A stretch of 64,000 bases of DNA from Paenibacillus oceani (GTDB taxonomy: Bacteria > Bacillota > Bacilli > Paenibacillales > NBRC-103111). A program made the translations under genes and the position numbers. The first letter of the stretch is position 1; every line of letters starts with the position of its first letter. This document shows, piece by piece, positions 1 to 9,392 of this stretch. The notes under the pieces are model-generated. The model did not search any database. It was given only the letters and a program-made list of their open reading frames with translations, and was not told the DNA's origin. Where the stretch lies: contig NZ_JACXJA010000013.1 in the NCBI RefSeq assembly GCF_014705615.1, positions 62,001 through 126,000 of the forward strand. Direction: 5' to 3'.

Positions 1-321
1 TTCCAGGTCATCTCCGTCGTTCTGTCGGATGAAGTGCAGCTCGAATGGTCGCGCAACGGGAAGATGTCCGTCCTGAAGGACACGAGCATTCACAACGAAT
101 TCGGCAAAGCAATCACCGCCTTCCAAAACAAAAATGTAGCCGCTCTCACCAAAGCCAAGCTGCAAGTAATCCAGCCCTTCGTCTACGACTACCCCACTCT
201 GCCGGTCATTCGGATCAACACCGCGTTTAACGAGGTGCTGCACCAAGGCAAAGACATCAACACCGCGCTGCGCGAAGCAAACGAGCTGATGGAGCAGGAT
301 ACGAAAGCATTCCTGAAGTAA
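1..321 (+). CDS. Extracellular solute-binding protein, C-terminal end (partial)
   Basis: The reading frame is open from the first base, so this is the last 106 residues of a gene that starts outside the window. It ends with an alpha-helical tail containing DINTALREANELMEQ. The same kind of tail (DLNTALREA, DLNTAMRQAEE) closes the two solute-binding lipoproteins at 8030-9373 and 36542-37831, which identifies this as a family 1 sugar-binding protein of an ABC importer. The mature protein would be a surface lipoprotein delivering oligosaccharide to a permease. It is followed by 980 bp without a gene and then by a putative glycoside hydrolase on the same strand. The family call is firm; the substrate is unknown. 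Confidence 0.8.
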   Translation, partial: FQVISVVLSDEVQLEWSRNGKMSVLKDTSIHNEFGKAITAFQNKNVAALTKAKLQVIQPFVYDYPTLPVIRINTAFNEVLHQGKDINTALREANELMEQDTKAFLK

Positions 322-369
322 ATGCTGGGGGGGGGCGGTTGTTCGAGGGGAACCGGTGCAGAGGGGCGG

Positions 370-570
370 GGAGTCGTTAGGACGCTCTTGGAGGCTACGG
401 AGCAGGTAGTCGCTAGGACGCTCCGGGTAGCTGAGGGGAAGGTAGTCGAACGAGTGCTCTTTTGACACGAATTGGCGGGTAGTTTCTACGGGAGCTTCAT
501 GAAACTATGGGGCGGAATCGGTAGCTATGGAGCAGGAAGTCGAACGAGTGTTTCGGAGTGCTATAGGGCG
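370..570. repeat. Degenerate ~36-bp tandem repeats
   Basis: Downstream of the solute-binding gene the motif GTAGTCG or GGAGTCG recurs near 371, 406, 442, 479, 521 and 536, often followed by CTAGGACGCTC or AACGAGTG. The first four copies are 36-37 bp apart. The copies are diverged and no coding frame is kept. Just after it, 640-735 is a pyrimidine-rich stretch rich in CCCC, CTACC and CTGC runs. No function can be assigned. Confidence 0.5.
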
Positions 571-775
571 CAATGGGCCATGGGACGCCGCTGGGGATGT
601 TGGATAATCTCGCAGGATCGATTTCATTTATACCGGTCCAATGGTTGATTCCCGCTCCCCCTGTCCCCTTTTTGCTACCTTTCTGCTACCCTCCTGCCCC
701 CCATCCTGCTCCCCCCGCCTTCCACCTCCTTCATCTTCTCAGCAAGCCGGTGGACGCGATCGTTCGAGAGGTGGC

Positions 776-967
776 ATAGCGGTCTTTAGCAGCTCTTATT
801 TTCAACAAATCGGGTTATTCATCCAAAATAAGGGATGAACGGGACCCTTATTACAGACGGAAAACGCCATTTCGCCCTTACACCGCTGAAATAAAGGCTG
901 CAAAAAGCTCTTATTTCTCCAAATTTGGCAGATCCGCCGATTTAAGAGCTGCTAATCGCTCTTATTT
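776..967. repeat. Palindrome quartet array A
   Basis: Four 27-28 bp imperfect palindromes start near 776, 826, 889 and 941. The common arms are AAATAAGAGC and GCTCTTATTT. Start-to-start distances are 50, 63 and 52 bp. Unit 1 (TTTAGCAGCTCTTATTT) matches the reverse complement of unit 4 (TTTAAGAGCTGCTAA), so the outer units are inverted relative to each other. The array lies between a solute-binding gene and a putative glycosidase gene. It belongs to the same sequence family as the arrays at 17393-17585 and 53723-53916. Confidence 0.75.
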
Positions 968-1302
968 CAGGCAGATCGGATTCTACGAACTAGCTGGGGC
1001 CACGACGCCCTGACCTACTTTGGCCTGCCCTGCTCTGCTCTGTTCTGTTCTGCCCTGCTCACCATCGTCGCGGCGCGAAGCTACATATACTCATCACTTT
1101 CAGGAACAACAGCCGAACTTCACAATATGCAGCACGGCAGTCCTCTCCGGATCAGGATATTCCGCCAAACGGAGGATGCCGGAGCTCCCTCCGCTTACCA
1201 CGAACAAGGCGGTGAAGCAAGGCAATGAGCCATGCCGCGGGTGAGGCGGCCCCGAACCCGCGCCGGCTGCTGCTCCCTTTACCCAAACAAGGAGGGCCAA
1301 GC
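968..1302. other. Intergenic leader before the putative glycosidase
   Basis: There is no supportable gene here. The segment 1020-1062 is a CTGCT/CTGTT-rich simple repeat tract. The remainder is ordinary GC-rich leader that ends in the ribosome binding site AAGGAGG at 1289-1295 for the gene at 1303. No clear promoter was recognised. Confidence 0.4.
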
Positions 1303-3432
1303 ATGAACCTGCAAAAAATGCCGTGGTACCAAAGCAGCTTCCGGCGCTGCCTGATCGATATGCACATTCCCGACTGGGACGAACGGTTTCTGTCGGAGCT
1401 GGACCCGCAAGCCTACGTGGACCTGATGACCCTCGCCCGTGTCGACACCGCGATGATCTATGCCGACTCCTGCCTCGGCATCTGCTACTGGCCGACTCCC
1501 ATCGGCCATATGCATGGAGGCATCCGAGGCCGGGACATGCTCGGGGAGATCGTCGCAGGCTGCCGGGAGCGCGGAATCAACGCGATCGTGTATGACAACT
1601 TTTGGTCCAAGTGGGCCTACGACAACTACCCCGAATGGCGGTTCATCTCCGATGAAGGCAAAGGCACGGCCGACTATTTATGGACCAAGGGCCGCTATGG
1701 CGTCTGCTGCTTCAATACGCCCTACCGCGGGTTCATGCTGGCGCAAATCGAAGATTTGTGCGACCGCTACGCGTTTGACGGCATGTGGATCGACATGATC
1801 TTTTGGCCGTATTCGCCCTGTCACTGCCCCGGCTGCAAGCGACGATACCGCGAAGAAACCGGAGCCGAGCTGCCGCTCAAGGCCGACTGGGCCGATCCGG
1901 GCTGGGTCCGATTCCAGCGTACCCGGGAAGCCTGGCTGGCGGAATTCATCGGCGAACTGGCCGCCGTCGTAAGGCGTAAGCGTCCCGGCGCTTCCTTCGG
2001 CCATCAATTTTCGGCATGGTCGACCGGCTGGCGGACCGGGATGACCAACGCCGCTTTCCGCAACAGCGATTACGCCAGCGGGGATTTTTACGGGGATGCG
2101 CTGCATCAGTCGTTTACTTGCAAAGCTTTGTACGAGTTAAGCGAGAATAAGCCGTTCGAATTTATGACCTCCCGCTGTCCCGATCTGAGCGATCATACGA
2201 CGACCAAGCCCGCCGAGCTGCTGCGCGCGCAGATGTTTTCCGCCTTGGCGCATCAAGGCGCCTTCCTGTTCATCGACGCCATAGACCCGTCCGGGACACT
2301 GGACCGCCGCGTATACGAAATGATGGGCCGCTTGTACAAGGAACTCGAACCGTTCGAGCCGTTCCTCGATCACAACGCCGAATTCTGCTATGACGCAGCC
2401 ATCTATATGAATTTCGAATCCGCGATCGAGCCGTACGACGGCGAGGATTCCTACATGAACAGAGCTACCAGTGCGGCAAAATCCCTAAGCGACGCTAATA
2501 TCCCTTACGGCGTACTCACGAAAAAAAATTTGCGGCAGTTGGCGCAATGCCAAATTGTCATCCTGCCGAACGTGCTGATGCTCGATCAGGAGGAAACGGA
2601 AGCGTTCACCCGGTATGTGCAGAACGGAGGAAGTCTCTACGCCAGCAAACGAACGTCGCTGATGGACAAAGACGGCGTCCGGTTGGGAAATTTTCAGCTG
2701 TCCGAGCTGTTCGGCGTATCCTGGAAGGGCGAAACGGAAGAAACGGTCACGTATATCGCCCCTTCCCCGGACAGCACCTGCAGCTTGCAGCCGTTCAACG
2801 CCGCCTATCCCGCCATGCTGAGAGGAACGCAGCTACTCGTCGAGCCATCGAAGGACACCCGGCTGGAAGCGACCATCACCCTACCCTACGTCGATCCGCA
2901 AAGAGTCGACGCGTTCGCTTCGGCCATCAGCAATCCGCCGGGGAAACCGACGTCCTGGCCGGCGATTACGCGCCGCCGCTACGGGCAAGGTCAAGTCGTG
3001 TACGCAGCGGGGGACATCGAAAGCTCGCCGCACCAAGGCCAGCGCGAGCTATTCGCCAGCTTGATCCGTTCTCTACGCTCGAAGCCTTTCCACTATGAAT
3101 CGGATGCGCCCAAGTGTGTCGAGATCACCCTCTTTCACGATGCGCACCTAAACCGGTACCGCCTTCACCTGCTTAACTTTCAGCAGCAATTGCCCAACAT
3201 TCCCGTCCATGGGATCGGCATCCAACTGCATATCGGCGCCAAACGTCCGCTTCGTCTCCGAACCGTACCCGACGGACAACCGATCGGTTTCACTGCCGGG
3301 GATGGCGCAGTATCCTTTACTGCGCCAAAGCTGGATACATTCCTGATGCTGCTGCTGGAATATTCCACGGAAACCGGGACAATCCCCGCGGCCATCGCCC
3401 AGTCTCATCCATCGGCTGATGCCGCTCCCTAG
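1303..3432 (+). CDS. Putative glycoside hydrolase (GHL6-like TIM barrel with GH42-type trimerisation domain)
   Basis: This 709-residue protein starts at the ATG preceded by AAGGAGG; an in-frame ATG 78 bp upstream lacks a ribosome binding site. Residues about 10-370 look like the hypothetical glycosyl hydrolase 6 barrel, with YDNFWSKW near 97-104 and DGMWIDMIFW near 159-168 as likely active-site strand ends. C173-H-C175-x2-C178 follows at once and could hold a metal. Residues 380-620 resemble the glutaminase-like trimerisation domain of GH42 beta-galactosidases (VILPNVLMLD, GGSLYASKRTS). There is no signal peptide, so it should act in the cytoplasm on imported oligosaccharide. The solute-binding gene upstream on the same strand supports this. 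The exact substrate is not known. Confidence 0.8.
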   Translation: MNLQKMPWYQSSFRRCLIDMHIPDWDERFLSELDPQAYVDLMTLARVDTAMIYADSCLGICYWPTPIGHMHGGIRGRDMLGEIVAGCRERGINAIVYDNFWSKWAYDNYPEWRFISDEGKGTADYLWTKGRYGVCCFNTPYRGFMLAQIEDLCDRYAFDGMWIDMIFWPYSPCHCPGCKRRYREETGAELPLKADWADPGWVRFQRTREAWLAEFIGELAAVVRRKRPGASFGHQFSAWSTGWRTGMTNAAFRNSDYASGDFYGDALHQSFTCKALYELSENKPFEFMTSRCPDLSDHTTTKPAELLRAQMFSALAHQGAFLFIDAIDPSGTLDRRVYEMMGRLYKELEPFEPFLDHNAEFCYDAAIYMNFESAIEPYDGEDSYMNRATSAAKSLSDANIPYGVLTKKNLRQLAQCQIVILPNVLMLDQEETEAFTRYVQNGGSLYASKRTSLMDKDGVRLGNFQLSELFGVSWKGETEETVTYIAPSPDSTCSLQPFNAAYPAMLRGTQLLVEPSKDTRLEATITLPYVDPQRVDAFASAISNPPGKPTSWPAITRRRYGQGQVVYAAGDIESSPHQGQRELFASLIRSLRSKPFHYESDAPKCVEITLFHDAHLNRYRLHLLNFQQQLPNIPVHGIGIQLHIGAKRPLRLRTVPDGQPIGFTAGDGAVSFTAPKLDTFLMLLLEYSTETGTIPAAIAQSHPSADAAP

Positions 3433-3475
3433 CAAGCCGCCTCCCTTGATCACCGCCTCGGGCAAAACCTGAAAC

Positions 3476-3507
3476 AAGCGGGCCCCCATCGGCCCGCTTC
3501 GTCTTTG
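3476..3507 (+). terminator. Rho-independent terminator after the putative glycosidase
   Basis: AAGCGGGCC at 3476-3484 pairs with GGCCCGCTT at 3491-3499 around a 6-base loop. CGTCTTT follows. It sits 44 bp after the stop of the upstream gene. Confidence 0.75.
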
Positions 3508-3636
3508 ACAAACTCCAGTCCGATCGTTCCGCCCGCCGTGGGATGGAACTGATACTTTCACTTTAGCCGCTCATTGCACTGTTTGTCATTTGGATAAATG
3601 CGGCAAAAATCCGATTCAGCTGTTGCCTGTGAAGTT

Positions 3637-3827
3637 CTACCGGAAATAAAACTTCCGCTATTTGTTTCAGGCAGCAGGAAATAAACATGTAACGGAACAA
3701 TTTGTTCCGCTATTTTCGGGAAAATCGCCTATATCCCCTTACTAAGTCGAAATAACGGAAGTCATACTTCCGCTACAGCGTGAAAGTTACGTACATCGCG
3801 GAAATAACGGAAGTTTTTCTTCCGCTA
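3637..3827. repeat. Palindrome quartet array B
   Basis: Four palindromic units start near 3637, 3690, 3749 and 3801, spaced 53, 59 and 52 bp. The last two read AAATAACGGAAG, a short loop, then CTTCCGCTA; unit 2 is AACGGAACAATTTGTTCCG. The arms differ from array A but the number, size and spacing of units are the same. It lies between two convergent genes, the putative glycosidase and the beta-helix protein. Confidence 0.7.
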
Positions 3828-3998
3828 CCCTATGGAGTGTACGCAGGGATGTTACAAGCGGGGGCCGCTTCGCAGAATTCGGGCGAAACTTACCCTTACC
3901 CGCAATTGTATGGGGCCCCTATTTCCTCGACAAAAAACAGCAGCCCGCACCTACAAGCAGGTCCGAACTGCCGTAACCCCGCCAACCAGCAGCGCCAT

Positions 3999-5729
3999 TC
4001 AAACGCCCAGCGGAATCGCAAACATCTCCGGTGCCGCGGAATACGAGACGATCAGCTCGTCACCCGGCATCAGGGCGTACAAGTTGTTGACCGGAAGTCC
4101 GGACGTCCCGCCGCCCACAACCGTCTGGTCGCCCCCGCGCTTGAACTGCACCAGCGTCACCGTCCCGCCTCGTACAGCCACTTGCTGCAGATGGCCTGCG
4201 CTATTCGCATACGTAAACGGCGACGCCCCGACCGTTATGCCGGTTCTCGGCTTGGGAACCGTTATAAACTGGCTCGTATCGTGGTCGAAAATATCGCGGA
4301 TCGTCGAGTCCGCCCCGTTGTCGAACACCCCGCCCGCCGACGTATTCCAGTAGTTGACGGTTAATTTCTCAATCCGGGTACGGCGGGCCCCCGCATCGGT
4401 CTGAATCCGCTCATGCAGCCCCCCGCTCACCTCGGCATTCAGCGAGCCGACGGCAAAGTGCAGCTTTTTCGCCGAATAACAATTGATCAGCTTCGTAAAT
4501 TCGCCCTGATCCATCAAGTCATCGGTTCCGTTGCCCTCGAAGCCGAGCCCGGTAAACGAATTAAATCTGCAGCCCGGCGCGACGACTACGCCGTGGATGC
4601 CGATCGCTTCCGAGGTGCCGCCGACAAACGTATTCTGGTCCCCGTCCGCGATGCGGATGCCGATCCCGGTCAACCCTTCGATAATCGGGTTGATGAACGT
4701 ATTGCAGGTCGAGCGCAGGTTGCGCGACGGCGATTTGCTGATATGAATGCCTGTGTACGGCTTGCTCGTCATCGGCTGCTCGTTCACCGAGCAGGTGACG
4801 CTCTCGAACACGCTGGCCACCGTCCAATTCAGCTTCAGCGCCGTGCCCGTCGCCGAATTCGCCTCGCGCAGGTTCACGTTCCGGACGACCAGATGCGAAG
4901 CGTTCTCCGTAAACAATAAATCGGTGATTGCCGGGTTGCCTTCGATCGTCAAGTTCTCGACCGTTATCCCGTAGATGACCGACGGACCGAACGGGCTGCC
5001 GTCTGCGACAAAGGCCCTCCCCGATCCGGTATACTTCAGAACCGTGTCATGCTTGCCCGCTCCTCTGACCGACAAGTACGAGTAGCCCCAGTTCGGGCTG
5101 GCCGATGTGGCGCAAACGCCCTTCGGCAGTACGATCGACCGCCGACCGCTGGCAACCGCATAGGCGATCGCCTGGGTCAGCAGTACGCCGTTATCGGTCG
5201 AGCCATCCATAATGGCCCCGAACCAGGTCGGGTTGACCGGTCCTCCGGACGCCCTTAGCCAGCAGCCCAGCCCGGTCGGGCTCGTCTCGCCCGTTCCCGC
5301 CAGGAAAGCGGGCAGATTAGCCACCGTCCCGTTCCACGGAACGGTAGGGCTGATGACGACTCCGCCGTTATGGCCCGACTTGGGCTCGGACGCCTTCCAC
5401 ACAAACTCCCCGCCGCCGTTCACGTCCGCCGGCAAGGAAAGGGCGGAAGCCCCGCCGGGATGCGTCGCAAAAACGGACAATACCCGGACAATCTGGCCGT
5501 CGGGCAGCGAGCTCGTGTCCAGGGCGAGCAGGTCTGTCACGGAAGGAACGGCGATGACGCAATCTTCGTCGCTTTTTTTGCCTTTTGCTTCGGCGGATGG
5601 TTCGCCCGGAATTCCGGCTGCGGCCAGCGCCACACCGGCCATCCCCATCGCGGTGAGCAGCTTTCTGCGGCTTAACGGGCGCTTCGGGCTTGCCGGCGCG
5701 CCTGGCTCTTCCCTATTTAAACGATCCAT
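3999..5729 (-). CDS. Tat-exported right-handed beta-helix protein (pectate lyase-like)
   Basis: This 576-residue protein starts at the ATG at 5729 behind GGGAGG; a longer in-frame start is unsupported. The N terminus has the twin-arginine signal SRRKLL at about residues 20-25, followed by a hydrophobic Ala/Gly/Val stretch and an ASAEA-like cleavage region, so it is exported folded. The body has pectate-lyase-superfamily features: GAIMDGSTDNGVLLTQAI near 165-185 and many short beta-helix rungs (VENLTIEGN, VRNVNLREA, GIRIADGDQNTF). It is probably a polysaccharide lyase, hydrolase or binding protein; no catalytic residues could be fixed. It lies 70 bp downstream of a cytoplasmic putative glycosidase and is likely the last gene of that operon. 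It is a distant relative of the protein at 33165-35465. Confidence 0.75.
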   Translation of the reverse strand: MDRLNREEPGAPASPKRPLSRRKLLTAMGMAGVALAAAGIPGEPSAEAKGKKSDEDCVIAVPSVTDLLALDTSSLPDGQIVRVLSVFATHPGGASALSLPADVNGGGEFVWKASEPKSGHNGGVVISPTVPWNGTVANLPAFLAGTGETSPTGLGCWLRASGGPVNPTWFGAIMDGSTDNGVLLTQAIAYAVASGRRSIVLPKGVCATSASPNWGYSYLSVRGAGKHDTVLKYTGSGRAFVADGSPFGPSVIYGITVENLTIEGNPAITDLLFTENASHLVVRNVNLREANSATGTALKLNWTVASVFESVTCSVNEQPMTSKPYTGIHISKSPSRNLRSTCNTFINPIIEGLTGIGIRIADGDQNTFVGGTSEAIGIHGVVVAPGCRFNSFTGLGFEGNGTDDLMDQGEFTKLINCYSAKKLHFAVGSLNAEVSGGLHERIQTDAGARRTRIEKLTVNYWNTSAGGVFDNGADSTIRDIFDHDTSQFITVPKPRTGITVGASPFTYANSAGHLQQVAVRGGTVTLVQFKRGGDQTVVGGGTSGLPVNNLYALMPGDELIVSYSAAPEMFAIPLGV

Positions 5730-5799
5730 ATAGTTCCCTCCCGGATTATGAATCTCCCTGGGCGCTTCTCCCGTCATTACCGGCGCTGCCGTTCGCTCC

Positions 5800-7866
5800 C
5801 TACCCTTGCACATCCTCCAGCACAGCCATCGCGTGCAGCTCCAGCACCGGTATCGTAAATACGATGCCGTCCCCCTCTTCGTCGAAAGGAAGCGGCTCCA
5901 GCTGAGGCGCCAAATAAAGCCGCGCTGGCTTGGCCCAGATGCGCACCTTAATGTTGTGAAGCGGCCATATTTCCTCCATAAACGTTTTCGAGCCCGCCGC
6001 CTTTTCCTCGCGCACCTGTACGAGATGCACGATCCACCGCGAAGCCTGGCGCATCAGATTAACCTCCACCCCGATCGGCGCGTCGACCTCGATCAGCGGC
6101 TTCGGACGAAGCAGCTTGTAGCCGTCCATGTAGATCCGGCGCAGCCATGGAGAGCCCGTCTTCCAATACGACGCCTCGAGCGGAGCAGACAGATACAGGC
6201 ATGCGCCTTTGCCGTAAGGATACAGCGTAATCGCCGGATCGTCCGTCCGGATCGCCGGATGGGCATGCTGATGATACACGTGCCGATGCGTCTTCGTCTC
6301 CATGGCGGGCTCCATATACACAGACAGCACCCTTGCCTCCGCAGACGGCCGCACCCGCAGCACCGGCGTATTCGTCCCTTTCACGAGCACCGGCATATCC
6401 GGAACGCTGGCGAACACGCCCTTATCGAAATCGGCCATATAATTAACGCTGTACCTCGACGTATCGTCGAAGTCCACGCCAAACACGTCCGACAGCCCGA
6501 AGTTCGCTTTACGCACCCCTTCTTCGGTGTAAAGAGACGTCCGGTGCGTAGCGATCAATAGGCCCCCGCCGCGGACGAACTCGCGAACCGCCTCCTCGAC
6601 CTCCGGGGACACATACGCCTGGTCCGGCATCGCGAGGACGGCATATCCGCCGAGCTGCTTCACCAGATCGCGCTCCGACAACACATCGAAGTGGACGTTC
6701 CCTTCGATCAGCATCCGGTTGATCCCGTTCAGCGCGTCGTCCGCGTGATTCGGCAGCGACGTGGCTTCGAACATGCGCCGGTTGTGAACACCGTGCAGCA
6801 CCGCTACGTCAGGGACGCTGGACGCTCCAATCAGCCACTCCTCCCGCTCGCGGATAAAATCGTTCGCCTCCTTGATCGCCTCTACAACCGGCGAAGGAAG
6901 CGCCCCCTTGAGCGCGCCCGACGGAAGCGGCACGTGGCCGAAGCTGATCGAGCCGCCGCCCGATACCGTAATCGCCGCTGCCGCCCTCAGCGTCGCCGCC
7001 GGGGCGAGCGTCCACTCCCCCCAGCTCCCCATCTCGCTTGGCATCATCAGCTCGAAAGGCTTGCCTTTCGTCCGCTTCCACTTGGCTAGCAGGCTGCCGT
7101 ACAAATAAATCGGCGGATGAAATTCGGAGGTTAAATAATCCGCCCGCTCATCCGGCTCCATATGCGCAAACGCCAGGTCCCCGGCATGATTCCAGCCGAT
7201 CTCCAGATCCGGATTCAGCTTCTTCAGCCTGCCAGTTATAAACCGCAAAAAGTCGGCGCGAATATCCCGCTGGAACTGCTGCCATCTACGCAGGTCGGCC
7301 GAGCCCGGAGGCGGCGAGACGGGCGGCGTTTGCCCATACTTCTCCACATACCATTTGCGGCAGTAGTCGCAGTGGCAGGAAGACGGCCAGACGTATGTAA
7401 TATCGAAGAAAAAGCCGTCCACCGTATACCGCTCGGCAATCTCCGACAGCTGTGCGGCCACGTAATCCCGGTACGGGGAATTCAGGCAGAGCAGATCGTA
7501 GAAGCCGAATGCGTTCGTGACCGGCGCGCCGTCCTTATCCCGCTGCCGGTAGTCGGGATTGGCGCCCGCGACGTAGCTGTTCAGTCCGACATTGTAATAA
7601 GCGATCAGACGGATGCCGTTCCGGTGCGCCTCCGTCACCGCTTCCTCCAGCAGATCTTTGCCCGCCAGCTTCGCGTTTTTTTTGCCGATTCGGGTGTCGT
7701 AGTAGGAAGTTCCGAACGCGTCCTTGGTCATGAACGTCAGCGTCTGCATCCCGGCCTCGGCCATCTCCCGCATATAACGCGGAACGTCGAAGGCGATCTC
7801 CGGCACGGCCTCCCCGATATGGAAATCAAGCAGCCCTCTTCGAAGTGTTGTGCGATACAAGCTCAT
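5800..7866 (-). CDS. Putative glycoside hydrolase (GHL6-like) with CxCxxC motif
   Basis: This 688-residue protein is a paralogue in architecture of the one at 1303-3432. A barrel domain covers about residues 10-330, with YYNVGLNSY near 90-98 and DGFFFDITYVW near 150-160. C164-H-C166-x2-C169 follows. A GH42-type trimerisation-like domain covers about 360-600 (VLAMPDQAYVSPEVEEAV, GGGLLIATHRTS). No signal peptide is present. AGGAG lies about 10 bp before the ATG. It follows two solute-binding lipoprotein genes on the same strand, consistent with intracellular breakdown of an imported oligosaccharide. The barrel call is good; activity and substrate are unknown. Confidence 0.8.
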   Translation of the reverse strand: MSLYRTTLRRGLLDFHIGEAVPEIAFDVPRYMREMAEAGMQTLTFMTKDAFGTSYYDTRIGKKNAKLAGKDLLEEAVTEAHRNGIRLIAYYNVGLNSYVAGANPDYRQRDKDGAPVTNAFGFYDLLCLNSPYRDYVAAQLSEIAERYTVDGFFFDITYVWPSSCHCDYCRKWYVEKYGQTPPVSPPPGSADLRRWQQFQRDIRADFLRFITGRLKKLNPDLEIGWNHAGDLAFAHMEPDERADYLTSEFHPPIYLYGSLLAKWKRTKGKPFELMMPSEMGSWGEWTLAPAATLRAAAAITVSGGGSISFGHVPLPSGALKGALPSPVVEAIKEANDFIREREEWLIGASSVPDVAVLHGVHNRRMFEATSLPNHADDALNGINRMLIEGNVHFDVLSERDLVKQLGGYAVLAMPDQAYVSPEVEEAVREFVRGGGLLIATHRTSLYTEEGVRKANFGLSDVFGVDFDDTSRYSVNYMADFDKGVFASVPDMPVLVKGTNTPVLRVRPSAEARVLSVYMEPAMETKTHRHVYHQHAHPAIRTDDPAITLYPYGKGACLYLSAPLEASYWKTGSPWLRRIYMDGYKLLRPKPLIEVDAPIGVEVNLMRQASRWIVHLVQVREEKAAGSKTFMEEIWPLHNIKVRIWAKPARLYLAPQLEPLPFDEEGDGIVFTIPVLELHAMAVLEDVQG

Positions 7867-8029
7867 TATTCGTCAGCTCCTGTTTCTTTCGGATTCGTTC
7901 ATTCGTCCTGATGGATCGGAACGTTGCTGCGGCACACCCGTTATTCGGACGCTTGCCGCGGCTTGGTTACGCACGGCCGACCGGGATCGTCCCGGCCCGC
8001 GCCGGGACTTCCCTCGGTAGTCGGCGGGA

Positions 8030-9373
8030 TTAGTTTCGCTTCGCCTCCGCGACCGCCTTATCCGCTTCTTCCGCCGCTTCGCGCAGCGCCGTGTTCAGAT
8101 CGACCGTCCCTTTGACGATATCGGGAATCCGCTTCGTGAGCAGCCCTTCCACGGACAGCTGGTACTTCGATTTGGCGGCGATCGGGGCCGGCTTGTTGTG
8201 GAAAATCGCCTTCCAGTTTTTATCCTTAAAGGCGGATTCCGAGGCATACGCTTTCTTGATGTTCTCGTCCTCGATTACCGGCATAATGCCCTGCTTGGAG
8301 AAGTTCATCTGCTGTTCCGCAGACACCAAATATTTGATGACCTCCATCGCCGCGTCTTTATTCGGGGAAATCGACGTGATGCCGAACACGAACGGCGCCA
8401 TCTGCGACCCCACGCCGGGCTTATCCCGAAAGGTCGGAAGCGAGACGAGATCCCAATCGATTTTTTCCATGTCCTTCGGCACCGCAAACGGAAATTGCGA
8501 ATGGAAGGCAAACATCGCTAGTTCCTGGCTGTTCGTCAGCTCCAGTCGGTACGGGACGGCTTTCAGCGCCGTCACACGGTCTTTGTAGCCTTGATCGGCT
8601 CCGGGGTCCAGGAAATAAGCCGAGATCATCTTTTTCCAGACGTCGGTCTGGAACGTCGCTTTGTCCGCGGCGTCCAGATAAGGCTGCGAGAGCTGGTTGT
8701 TGCCCAGCAAATGCGGAGCCGAAGCGGCGAATCCGACGTACTGCTTATCCTCTTTGCGCGTCAGCTTCTTGGCCAGTTCCAGCGTCTCGTCCCAGAACAT
8801 CCCGTCCTTCGGATAAGACACCCCGAACTTGTCGAACAGCCCCTTGTTGTAATACAACACCTGCACCGTATTGGTGACCGGCAGCGCGTGCAGCTTCCCT
8901 CCTCCGGAGCTGCGGATGCCGTCGATCAGCGTTTGCTGGAACGCCCCCAGATTGACTCCGTGTTTTTTGACCAGCTCGCTCATATCGTATTGGAGACCGA
9001 CCGTTTCCGACAACTGCGGGTAATAGGCGATCGACTGGTACATAATATCGATTTGCTGCTTCTGAGCCAGCAGCTCGTTCAGCGTTTTTCCTTGACTGTG
9101 CGGAATATATTTGATCGTGTAGTCGGGAAATTTTTTGCGGAGCGCGTTGCCGTACTGCCCGTTAAACATGTCTTCGTTATCTCCGGAATTGGAGTGGATG
9201 ACGAGCTCGATCGGCTGTGCGGGCTTAGGCGCGGGTTGTCCTGCCGCCTCTTTGTCCGCGTTCCCTTCCGCAGTGCCACCGCCCGTACCGCTGCCGCCGC
9301 CTGTCCCGCCGCATCCGGCCACCACGGCAATCGCCGCCACCATACTGATCAAAGCCAGCTTCTTCTGAGCCAT
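8030..9373 (-). CDS. Extracellular solute-binding lipoprotein (family 1)
   Basis: This 447-residue lipoprotein has a signal peptide ending in the lipobox VVAGC near residue 21 and a Gly/Ser/Thr-rich tether after the cysteine. The mature part begins with ELVIHSNSGDNEDMFNG and contains FGVSYPKDGMFWDETLELAKKLT. Both are shared almost in full with the protein at 36542-37831, so the two are paralogues. The ribosome binding site is GGGGGA, 7 bp before the ATG. It would bind a sugar outside the membrane for an ABC importer. No permease gene is present nearby, so it must use transport components encoded elsewhere or, less likely, act as a sensor partner. Confidence 0.88.
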   Translation of the reverse strand: MAQKKLALISMVAAIAVVAGCGGTGGGSGTGGGTAEGNADKEAAGQPAPKPAQPIELVIHSNSGDNEDMFNGQYGNALRKKFPDYTIKYIPHSQGKTLNELLAQKQQIDIMYQSIAYYPQLSETVGLQYDMSELVKKHGVNLGAFQQTLIDGIRSSGGGKLHALPVTNTVQVLYYNKGLFDKFGVSYPKDGMFWDETLELAKKLTRKEDKQYVGFAASAPHLLGNNQLSQPYLDAADKATFQTDVWKKMISAYFLDPGADQGYKDRVTALKAVPYRLELTNSQELAMFAFHSQFPFAVPKDMEKIDWDLVSLPTFRDKPGVGSQMAPFVFGITSISPNKDAAMEVIKYLVSAEQQMNFSKQGIMPVIEDENIKKAYASESAFKDKNWKAIFHNKPAPIAAKSKYQLSVEGLLTKRIPDIVKGTVDLNTALREAAEEADKAVAEAKRN

Positions 9374-9392
9374 TCGTATATCCCCCTTGACG

